Assembly (NCBI RefSeq): GCF_021155765.1
Contig: NC_060106.1
Span: 13,728,031 to 13,792,030 of the forward strand
DNA: 64,000 nucleotides
DNA from: Diprion similis
Lineage: Eukaryota > Arthropoda > Insecta > Hymenoptera > Diprionidae
Direction of reading: 5' to 3'
Below are positions 37,501 through 47,388 of the stretch, one piece after another. The notes under the pieces are model-generated. The model did no database searches. It worked only from the letters and a program-made list of their open reading frames with translations, and was not told the origin of the DNA. Position 1 is the first letter of the stretch, and the number at the start of each line of letters is the position of its first letter. The position numbers were made by a program, and so were the translations under genes.

Positions 37501-38240
37501 AAAGTTACAGCCGAAAAACTGATGATTTTGTTCGTCATTTCTCTGCTGTTCGTCCGACGCTCTTTTTCATGTGTTTTCTGAGTTCCTGGGGGTCCATTTA
37601 GTCTAGAGATGGTCATACAAATCGATTCCGAGTCGAAAAATTTTCGGCTTCGAAAACGAGCAAAAAAGTAAGGCTAACCCCTTTGGATTTTTGGCGAAAA
37701 ATTCGACGATTCTGGAAAGTGCTGCAATGAATTTTTGCATGCCCTATTCCGACGTAATTTTGCGAGAGAAATCGATTAAGCGCAGTCCCAATACGCTGCG
37801 AGCGATAGCTGAAAAGTTACAGCCGAAAAACTGATGATTTTGTTCGTCATTTCTCTGCTGTTCGTCCGACGCTCTTTTTCATGTGTTTTCCGAGTTCCTG
37901 GGGGTCCATTTAGTCTAGAGATGGTCATACAAATCGATTCCGAGTCGAAAAATTTTCGGCTCCGAAAACGAGCAAAAAAGTAAGGCTAACCCCTTTGGAT
38001 TTTTGGCGAAAAATTCGACCATTCTGAAAAGTGCTGCAATGAATTTTTGCATGCCCTATTCCGACGTAATTTTGCGAGAGAAATCGATTGAGCGCAGTCC
38101 CAATACGCTGCGAGCGATAGCTGAAAAGTTACAGCCGAAAAACTGATGATTTTGTTCGTCATTTCTCTGCTGTTCGTCCGACGCTCTTTTTCATGTGTTT
38201 TCTGAGTTCCTGAGGGTCCATTTAGTCTAGAGATGGTCAT
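34554..38240. repeat. Long higher-order segment, third partial copy
   Basis: This matches 25,818-29,504 at 8,736 bp (28 monomers), and part of it matches 32.4-34.2 kb at 2,808 bp (9 monomers). It includes GATTATCGAAAGTGC (34,899, as at 26,163), TCTAGATGTGG (36,042), AAATTCGCCG (36,451), TACGAATCG (36,992) and GACCATTCTGAAAAG (38,017). Confidence 0.82.
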
Positions 38241-40310
38241 ACAAATCGATTCCGAGTCGAAAAATTTCCGGCTCCGAAACCGAGCAAAAAAGTAAGGCTA
38301 ACCCCTTTGGATTTTTGGCGAAAAATTCGACGATTCTGGAAAGTGCTGCAATGAATTTTTGCATGCCCTATTCCGACGTAATTTTGCGAGAGAAATCGAT
38401 TAAGCGCAGTCCCAATACGCTGCGAGCGAGAGCTGAAAAGTTACAGCCGAAAAACTGATGATTTTGTTCGTCATTTCTCCGCTGTTCGTCCGACGCTCTT
38501 TTCAATGTGTTTTCCGAGTTCCTGGGGGTCCATTTAGTCTAGAGATGGTCATACAAATCGATTCCGAGTCGAAAAATTTTCGGCTCCGAAAATGAGCAAA
38601 AAAGTAAGGCTAACCCCTTTGGATTTTTGGCGAAAAATTCGACGATTCTGGAAAGTGCTGCAATGAATTTTTGCATGCCCTATTCCGACGTCATTTTGCG
38701 AGAGAAATCGATTGAGCGCAGTCCCAATACGCTGCGAGCGATAGCTGAAAAGTTACAGCCGAAAAACTGATGATTTTGTTCGTCATTTCTCTGCTGTTCG
38801 TCCGACGCTCTTTTCCATGTGTTTTCTGAGTTCCTGGGGGTCCATTTAGTCTAGAGATGGTCATACAAATTGATTCCGAGTCGAAAAATTTTCGGCTTCG
38901 AAAATGAGCAAAAAAGTAAGGCTAACCCCTTTGGATTTTTGGCAAAAAATTCGACGATTCTGGAAAGTGCTGCAATGAATTTTTGCATGCCCTATTCCGA
39001 CGTAATTTTGCGAGAGAAATCGATTGAGCGCAGTCCCAATACGCTGCGAGCGATAGCTGAAAAGTTACAGCCGAAAAACTGATGATTTTGTTCGTCATTT
39101 CTCTGCTGTTCGTCCGACGCTCTTTTTCATGTGTTTTCCGAGTTCCTGGGGGTCCATTTAGTCTAGAGATGGTCATACAAATCGATTCCGAGTCGAAAAA
39201 TTTTCGGCTCCGAAAATGAGCAAAAAAGTAAGGCTAACCCCTTTGGATTTTTGGCGAAAAATTCGACGATTCTGGAAAGTGCTGCAATGAATTTTTGCAT
39301 GCCCTATTCCGACGTAATTTTGCGAGAGAAATCGATTGAGCGCAGTCCCAATACGCTGCGAGCGATAGCTGAAAAGTTACAGCCGAAAAACTGATGATTT
39401 TGTTCGTCATTTCTCTGCTGTTCGTCCGACGCTCTTTTTCATGTGTTTTCCGAGTTCCTGGGGGTCCATTTATTCTAGAGATGGTCATACAAATCGATTC
39501 CGAGTCGAAAAATTTTCGGCTCCGAAAATGAGCAAAAAAGTAAGGCTAACCCCTTTGGATTTTTGGCAAAAAATTCGACGATTCTGGAAAGTGCTGCAAT
39601 GAATTTTTGCATGCCCTATTCCGACGTAATTTTGCGAGAGAAATCGATTGAGCGCAGTCCCAATACGCTGCGAGCGATAGCTGAAAAGTTACAGCTGAAA
39701 AACTGATGATTTTGTTCGTCATTTCTCTGCTGTTCGTCCGACGCTCTTTTTCATGTGTTTTCTGAGTTCCTGGGGGTCCATTTAGTCTAGAGATGGTCAT
39801 ACAAATCGATTCCGAGTCGAAAAATTTTCGGCTCCGAAAACGAGCAAAAAAGTAAGGCTAACCCCTTTGGATTTTTGGCGAAAAATTCGACGATTCTGGA
39901 AAGTGCTGCAATGAATTTTTGCATGCCCTATTCCGACGTAATTTTGCGAGAGAAATCGATTAAGCGCAGTCCCAATACGCTGCGAGCGATAGCTGAAAAG
40001 TTACAGCCGAAAAACTGATGATTTTGTTCGTCATTTCTCTGCTGTTCGTCTGACGCTCTTTTTCATGTGTTTTCTGAGTTCCTGGGGGTCCATTTAGTCT
40101 AGTGATGGTCATACAAATCGATTCCGAGTCGAAAAATTTTTGGCACCGAAAATGAGCAAAAAAGTAATGCTCACCCCTTTCGATTTTTGGCGAAAACTTT
40201 GACGACTCCGGAAAGTGCTGCAATGAATCTTTGCATGCCCTATTCCGACGTTATTTAGCGAGAGAAATCGATTGAGCGCAGGCTGAATGCGCTGCGAGCA
40301 TTGGATCAAA

Positions 40311-40650
40311 AGGTACAGCCAAAAAACGAAACACCTTGTTTTCTCATTTTCCTGCTGCTTGTGTTTTCTCCGTCTCTTCTCTGCCGTTGGTCCTACTTCG
40401 TTTTTCGCGGAGTTTTTTGAGTGCCTGGGGGTTTAATTAGTCTAGTAATGGTTATACAAACTGATTCCGAAATCAAAAATTCTTTTCCACAAAAAATGTC
40501 GCACCACTATGGATTTTCGATCAAAATTTTACCGAATGTGAAAAACGCTGCAAATTATTACTTCGTGCTCTTTTTCGACGGCATTATGCGAGAGAAATTG
40601 ATTGGGCGCACTCCTAATACACTGCGAGTAATGTATTGATAGTTTCAGTT
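40311..40650. repeat. Decayed satellite monomer, right edge
   Basis: About one diverged monomer. GGTACAGCCAAAAAACG, TGCCTGGGGGTTTAATTAGT, CAAACTGATTCCGA and CTGCGAGTAATG align in order with the core. It carries small insertions near 40,360-40,400. Homology fades at about 40,650, where unrelated sequence begins. Confidence 0.85.
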
Positions 40651-41144
40651 GGAATAAATGAAAGTTTCACAGGGTTTGCAACAAGATGGGAATGTCAAAT
40701 CAGAAATTCAAACGTACAAAGCTTGAGTTGTTTATTCATCACGCCCTAATCCTAGTACAAGTGTTCGGGTGATCGTGTGTACAAATTCAGCAAGTTACTA
40801 TATTCACAAAAGTAAAAGACAAGATGATATGCCAAAGAATGTTTTTACAATACATGATCACACTGGTCATTACAACAGAGCAAACAAGACTAATATACAT
40901 TATCTTAAGCATAATGTGACAGAACTTGGATTAGATAGTCAACGTCGTAGTTAGTAAGTACGATGTAAGTTCCCGCTTAATTAGAAGCGCAACGCACATC
41001 TGCAGTACACTATACATTATGTGTGATATTGCATTGTCACTATCTTATGTAACTCCTAATTAGAATAAATAACCGAAACGATACTGTATTGTTAGTATTT
41101 TATGTAACCTGAATCCAAATAAATAAGTGAATGTGAATCCACTC
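40651..41144. other. Non-satellite insert between decayed monomers
   Basis: About 490 bp with no resemblance to the monomer, although satellite sequence continues on both sides. It contains two similar short blocks that end in AATAAATAA (about 41,064-41,072 and 41,118-41,126), each preceded by a TTATGTAAC sequence. These could be tandem polyadenylation-like signals on the plus strand. An open frame of about 60 codons at 40,769-40,954 has no ATG start. It is possibly an old mobile-element or retrocopy fragment, but I cannot identify it. Confidence 0.5.
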
Positions 41145-42165
41145 ATCTTTTTTCAGTCGTTTTATCGACGAGGTACTGATTGCTATTGCGATTTCCTACG
41201 GGTCCAATTAGTCTGGGTCGGGTCATTCGAATCGATTTCACCACACAACGTTTATGGCTCTGAAATCGCAGAAGAAAAATGGTCAACCCCTCCAGATTAT
41301 TTTTTAGTCGAAACGACGATTATTTCGTATAAAGCTGAAAGTAAAAACGAGTAAAAACGACAAATTTTCTCGCTATCCCCTCAGCTGTTGCTTCTACGAG
41401 GGTTTGAACGTCCTTGCTGGTCTCCTTAGGGTGCAATTAGTCTAAAAAAGATTATTTGAATCGATTCTAAAACTCAAAGTTGATGGTTGATAAATTTCAG
41501 AAAAAGCAAGCCTAATCCCTTTGGATTTTTTCAGTTGAAATTTTGCCGCCTTTGCGTAATAATTTATTCGATATATTCACATTCTACATTGGGGTAATTT
41601 TGCGAAAGAAATCGATTGCGCATGGTTTGGAGTCGTTGAGAGTATCGGGTCAAAAGTTACACCCAAAAAATAAGAAATCTGCTCGTGCCTCCGCAGCTGC
41701 TGCTCCTACGAGGTTTTGAACTTCTTTTTTAGTTTCCTTAGGGTGTAATTAATCTAGAAAGTGTCATCAGAATCGATCGATTGGAATCGATTAGAATTGA
41801 GTTGTTGGCTCAGAAATCTCAGAAACAGTAACGCAGACCCCTTTGGATTCTTAGTGACACTTTTGACGATTTTAGATGATGCCGGAATCACTTCTACGAT
41901 GTGTCATATCGCCGTGATCTCGGAAAAGGAATTGATTGCGCAGTTTGAACTTGCTGCGAACTGGTCAAAATTTGCAGCACAAAAACGAGAAATTTACTCC
42001 GTAGTTTTTCAACCATTATTCTTACGAGATTCTTGAATGCATTTTCCAGCTTCCGTAGAGTCCAACAAGTCCAGAAAGGGTCGTCTGATTCAATTTCAAG
42101 GCTAAAACTATCTAGTTTCACAATCGCAAAAATCGGAATGGTAACAAGCCCTCATTTTTGCACGC
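41145..42165. repeat. Highly decayed satellite monomers, right edge
   Basis: About three and a half diverged monomers, the first with an internal deletion of about 90 bp near 41,325. Recurring anchors: GGGTCCAATTAGTCTGGG (41,199), GGGTGCAATTAGTCT (41,429), GGGTGTAATTAATCTAG (41,742), GAGTCCAACAAGTCCAG (42,058); also CCTAATCCCTTTGGATTTTT (41,512) and ACCCCTTTGGATTCTTAG (41,837). Similarity to the core falls with distance, and the copies share variants with the left-edge monomers, such as GCGCATGGTTTGGAGTCG (41,619) with GCGCATGTTTTGCAGTCG (6,200). Confidence 0.82.
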
Positions 42166-42595
42166 TTTCAAAACATACCAGTACAACTTTTTGCATACTG
42201 ATGCTACTGCACGCGGTTGTTATGAACATAGAATTTCAGATAAAGATCAATAGAACATTGATCATGTAGACTTGGATCGGAAGGACGTCTACTCGCTGTT
42301 GTTAGTAACTCGGTGTCCGGGATCATTGATTCCATGATTCAATTTTCAAATTAACAATTCGATCTGCACCAAGCTCTTCTGATTCACTGCCTCACATGAA
42401 TGACTAAGAGTTAATTACTCACCTGCGATTATTTCCGAAACGGTTGAGCCCATGATTGCTTCATTTCGTACCTTGAGGAAAATTGATTGCAAGGCTTGTT
42501 GTAATTACCACTAGGAATTCAAAGAGTCAAACTATTTATTTACAAACCAGCTGGTTGTCAGTAAACGCAGCACGGTGCTGTCGTACAATATATAT

Positions 42596-42840
42596 TTTAT
42601 ATCATTCATTATTACGCATAGTAATTATTAATAATAATTCTTTATTTTCAACTCTTATTTTCGAAAATTGGCAATAGTGATAATCATAATAATAATCATC
42701 ATACTCATCATCATAATATTAAGTAAATAAATAATAACAACAACAGTAGTATAATAAAAAATAATCGCATCTCTGGTCTATTGACCGACACTAATAATTA
42801 TAATAATCATAATAACAGTAATAACAATATGATGCTATAA
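42596..42840. repeat. AAT/ATC-rich trinucleotide region
   Basis: Imperfect runs of AATAATAAT, CATCATCAT and AACAACAAC with interruptions. It is a degenerate trinucleotide microsatellite. Confidence 0.7.
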
Positions 42841-43683
42841 TAGAATCACTGAACGACGTCATTGTAAGAAAGTAATCTATAGCTTCGAAGTCAGAATTGA
42901 AAGAGTTGCGTGAATTTCTGAGAGTGTCTTATGTATTGAATCTCATTTTATCGTATGTGCTCACGCAATAGGTATTGATGACTTGCCTACCCGCGCATGA
43001 AGAATCTGCAGCACTGTAGCGTTAAGGGAAAGACTACACTCGGTAAACAAGTTTCAATCAGAGTTTTATACAACTAGTACAACGTTCCAGCCAAGACTGT
43101 GACCGAATAGATATTTGGAAATCCGTATTCAATATCGATTAAATTGGAAATCAACTATCATATTGAATTGACTGAAAAAAGTTGTTGATACTCGGCGTTG
43201 AATTCACCTCCGGCACTGACATGATTAGACGGTAGAAACCCCGTGAATAGTGAGTACAGAACTTTCTTCCCCCAACACTCCATTCCTGCAGTGTTTTTAA
43301 CCTGATCGCAGAGGGATGCAAAGTAGTGGTCGTTGGTGCGCGCGTGCTTTAACTCGCCGCTGATGGCAAATGGGTCTCGTAATTTGTGCGTAGTGTATAT
43401 GTGTCGGTATGTTCGTAGAGATTGCGAACTGTGCGGTTAATATACATATTTATGTAAGTACAATGTATGTACATTGTATATGCGTATAATGTGGTTATAT
43501 GCAACGTGACGGCGGTGAGCTTTCGGGGTGTGAGGGAGCGATATATGAATCCGCGTACCTAAATGAAGTCGACAAGACGTACGTGACTCGCGAACGATGC
43601 GGGGCGTGGGGGAGGGGGAGGAAATCCTATGGAAGAACGGGGTCCTGGCACCGATTGTTCCCTTCGAGGAGGGCGCGAAGGGG

Positions 43684-43706
43684 GTGAGTGAGTGAGTGAG
43701 TGAGTA
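43684..43706 (+). repeat. (GTGA)n microsatellite
   Basis: Five to six consecutive GTGA units. Confidence 0.85.
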
Positions 43707-44575
43707 TGTAGGAGGTGGGAACCGTGGAACGGTTGATTTGTCGCGCCTAATGCGATTTATAAATATACGTATATATGACATTATTTATACATACGCGTAT
43801 ACCTATGATACAACGTGAGTGTGATAGTAGTATAACCTATAGAAACGTAGGTGTGTGTGTGCGCAATGTATAATTTTTGGTATACGAGTACCTATGATAT
43901 TACGTTATAGCGTACGTGCCATACAGAATGTTTAATTATATGTATATTTTATAAACTAGAATATCTAGATATCTGTGGCTCTGTGTCCGGGATTTCTGTG
44001 TATCTTCATGTTTACACGTGTTGATTTATGTATATAATGTGTATATGTATATAATAGGTAGGTATATGTATAAACGAGCAAACGGGGGAGGATATGTTGA
44101 GTTGGGCGGCAGCATCACAAGTTTTAATGAACAAATTTAACATACGCCGATTTTATCGGGTGCTATATTGTATGTATTATTATACCGCGTTACGCATTAC
44201 ATGTATTTATATCATTAGGTTGCGCGTGAGCCACGCGTTTCAAACATATGTTACACACGTTAGATTATCTGACCGAGTAGACGGTGACGTCGGACGATGG
44301 TTGTTATATGATTTAACGACGTCGATGATCGCGGGACGATCGACAATTTCCGAGGATATTTTGTCAAATGTATAATATGTACGTATATGTCAATGTATAC
44401 ACATGTGTATACACGTGTAAGGTACGATGGTTGTTTCAAATCGAACCCGGATTCTATAATACGGTTCGGTATAATTTCGATAAAATTTGATAAAAACTGA
44501 AAGTATATACATATTAGTATATATACCTTAGAATAGATTCAACGTTATATATACTTGAATAAAATCCAATCGGTG

Positions 44576-44720
44576 CATTTTCTCGTTTTGTTTTACATTT
44601 TGTATTTTTCTTTTTACTTCGTGTTTTTTTTTTATTTTTATTTTTTTTGATATCTTTTAATTTTTTGTCATTTTTTTCAACGTTTTTTCTGTATTATATT
44701 TCTTACCCGAATATTCCATT
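44576..44720 (+). repeat. T-rich tract
   Basis: Repeated runs of four to ten T separated by single other bases. Read on the minus strand it is an A-rich tract downstream of Shaw. No gene is seen in it. Confidence 0.6.
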
Positions 44721-44894
44721 GTTCCCTTTGTTCATTGTTCCCTTTACTTAAAATGCACTCGCCAAGCAGTAATATTATGTATGTATAATTTAACATTTAA
44801 TCAGTATAAATACAAATATAAAAAAACATCGGACTGTTCGTCTTATAACAATTTCACGATAGGTACCTCTTTCTTCGTATTCTTCTAAGTACCA

Positions 44895-44906
44895 TCTCTC
44901 TCTCTC

Positions 44907-44951
<45 letters not shown>

Positions 44952-44967
44952 TTCTCTTTCTCTCTTT
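44895..44967 (+). repeat. (CT)n microsatellite
   Basis: About 70 bases of CT dinucleotides with a few TTT interruptions. Frames read through it give only Arg/Glu alternation on the minus strand and are artefacts. Confidence 0.9.
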
Positions 44968-46681
44968 ATCTTTACGTGCACGACTTAATTGTCGCAAAGA
45001 GCAATATAATATGTGTGTTTATGTACAGCAACGGCCTATATCTCTTCCGGTCATAACTGGACTCAAAACGATCAACGGAATTCCCGTTCTTCCATGGTGC
45101 AGGTTGCAGGTTATAAGGATTGTGTCAAATGTTAATGAAAAATGTTAATTGCAGGCAGGAGAGGGGTGAATATAAGGAGCGGGCGAGGGAGCGACGGAGG
45201 GGGGGGGGGCATTTGATTGGTCCCGGCGGCATCAGGGTGCGCAAAGTGATATAACCGCGGCTGCGTTGCAAAGATCGTTGCATATATTTTTTTTTCGAAC
45301 TTCTTCTCATTCTTTTCACCCCTTCGGTATTTACCTTCGGGCAAAAGGTTTTGAAAACAGCGCTCCGATGAGTTTTTGGACGCAGCCGCGGGAAAGGCGT
45401 TAAAAAGGGTCGATTGCGTGGGCGAAGAGTGGTCGAGGTCAAGGTGGTGGGGCGGGGGCAGGTGAGGGGCAGAGGGTGCTACACGCTACGTGGTCGTGAT
45501 TGATTGACTGGTCGATCGGCGATTGATATAGATTCTGAATTGACCGATCGAATCTTTCGTTATACACAATTGTAAATATTTTTAAACACGTCGTGGCTGA
45601 TGGGGACGAAGGAATTTCGTCCTTACCCTGTCCCTCGTATTCTAGCGATTCTCAGCACAGAGGCATACAAGTAATACAGGCCATCTTCATCACTCAGTCC
45701 TTCTTTCACCTTCGCAGACGCACACTCACCCACACGGAAACACACACACTCTCTCCGAATCTCTCTTTCCTTCCCTGTTATACCAAATTCAGCACCCTGT
45801 CCAGCCCCCAGCTCTACAAGAAGAGGACTCGCGTTCGAGGTCTCAGCAGCAGATACTCGACTTCTCGTCAACGTTAACCCAAATCTCCGGATGTCTTGGT
45901 CCCGTTGGTTCGCAGATTCGAGTTCCTTCGGCCTTCGTCTAGAACCCACGAGAAAAAAGAAAAGAAAACAATCTACAGCAGCCCTTTAACCTTCCCCGCT
46001 CACCTTGCGCCCTTGAAACACCCTCGTCAACACCCAAGTTTACCCTTTTATTATACGTATACATATATGTATAGTTGAAATTTGCACCCGCATATTGCGT
46101 CAGACGTTTACGTTCAAACGCTCCAGGAATCTTGAGATTCTATTGACATTGGTTCGGCATGTGTAACTGTGTATAGACATACATCATGGGTACCTTGACG
46201 GTCGCCGCATGGGAATAGAGTATCAAACATACCATCATTCCACGCGCTACTTAGACACACCTATTTGCCTACTGTAGTGTGCGACCTGGGGATTACTCTA
46301 TTAGTACGATATTAATTAGTCAGTCCCGGGGGATGTCAATAAGTAACGCGGTTACCCTGCAGTGGCTCCGATTATCTGCTTGACCTTCGATTATGAATAT
46401 TTAAAGGAAACCTGAACACAGGGCTAACGTCATAGATCACTTTGTGTAAATTGAGTGCAAACTTGCAGACGAAGCGCGTCAAAACCAATTAACAAAATGC
46501 CATCTTTCGAAGATGATACTGTTAACGCGAGCTCCTTAGCAGTGCGATAATTGGTTGAAGGGTTTGGAATTTTCCATACTCCACGGACTTTCAGTAAATG
46601 TGGGAATTGAGTTTTTTCAAAATGCACGATATCTCGTACCGTTCGCAAAGATCTTTGCTGTATGCATCACTATTGACGATA

Positions 46682-46787
46682 TTTATTTTATAATAATTCT
46701 CGAACAGGCCGCACACACGGAAGCATTCATGTGTAGTATATGAGTGTTAGTATACGAGTATGAGCTAATTGAGGTATTAAGTTTATT
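46682..46787 (-). terminator. Candidate Shaw polyadenylation signals
   Basis: AATAAA on the minus strand occurs at 46,787-46,782 and 46,687-46,682, roughly 600 and 700 bases beyond the Shaw stop codon. Both are plausible 3' ends for the form that ends at 47,389. The hexamer is common by chance in AT-rich DNA. Confidence 0.3.
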
Positions 46788-47388
46788 CAATCATTCGGTG
46801 AATTATACTTACTTATGTCTATCTGCCGTAGCGTACAAAACCCAAAAACTGATTGAGGTGGATGCGAAATTTGCATATCATTAAAGTGATTTTAGACTTG
46901 AGCTTCATATCTGTAATTCAGCTGATGAATTCACGTATATAGGCCAACGATTTGGTGATGAAGTCTACTTGACAGTAATTTCCTATTCCTCGTTTCCGTC
47001 AGGTAATAAAGTTCGCGGAAAAGTATACAAGTAAATAAAGCACCGGAGTGTACAACGTACGTGTAAAAAATCGACTTCAATCAGTAAGATAATTATCTAT
47101 AAAACACAAATGTTACACATGTGATCACGCCAGTTGTGATTCCCTCTCTTTATATTTAACATTAATTGTAATTATAGCAGTTTTTACTAACGAAAAGTCT
47201 AACTAGTTCAGTTTCTAGGGTTACAAGCTCTATTGAAATTGACTAAACGCCACGGAATCGTGCAATAACTTTCATTTGCGCAGTGTAACTATTACATAGA
47301 AGCTGCAGTTTCGTGGCCGGTAGAACACAAGGTGAATTTTGGCTCGCGCAAGGTTCGATAGAAGGTGACGCGAATTCGAACGGAGCAC

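Larger units (their letters stand above)
6497..40310. repeat. Homogeneous satellite array, 312-bp monomer, about 104 copies
   Basis: A 33.8-kb head-to-tail array. Landmarks such as GGCTAACCCCTTTGGATTT, CTATTCCGACGTAATTTTGCG and TCCATTTAGTCTAGAGATGG recur every 312 bases throughout. Subtracting two 682-bp insertions leaves 104 monomers with no net length change, so copies differ almost only by substitutions. Two main classes alternate irregularly: ATTGAGCGCAG and ATTAAGCGCAG. The class difference co-varies with TGAGTTCC versus CGAGTTCC and with AAAATGAGC versus AAAACGAGC. The monomer is moderately GC-rich, has about 21 CpG sites, and contains the perfect dyad TTTTCGGCTCCGAAAA. There are no CRISPR-like spacers and no coding similarity that I recognise. 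Function is unknown; a heterochromatic satellite is the default reading. Confidence 0.98.
42166..47388. other. Gene-free interval with simple repeats
   Basis: No protein-coding gene is supported. The part nearest 47,388 is probably 3' UTR of Shaw, which lies on the minus strand. The rest has A/T-rich, CT-rich and T-rich simple sequence. If Shaw uses the internal donor near its C-terminus, further Shaw exons would lie here, but I could not recognise one. Confidence 0.5.

Noticed and set aside
6497..40310. CRISPR-like or tandem protein-domain array
   Set aside because: The whole 312-bp unit repeats without unique spacers, and the unit does not stay open across its boundaries, so it is neither a CRISPR array nor a long repeat protein.
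6497..40310. CENP-B box in the monomer
   Set aside because: No match to the known 17-bp CENP-B box was found by eye; centromere identity cannot be claimed from sequence.
44790..44981. Arg/Glu-rich minus-strand frame
   Set aside because: It is a translation of the (CT)n microsatellite.
45125..45949. Overlapping small frames on both strands at 45.1-45.9 kb
   Set aside because: There is no ATG context, splice signal or motif that supports them; base composition explains the openness.
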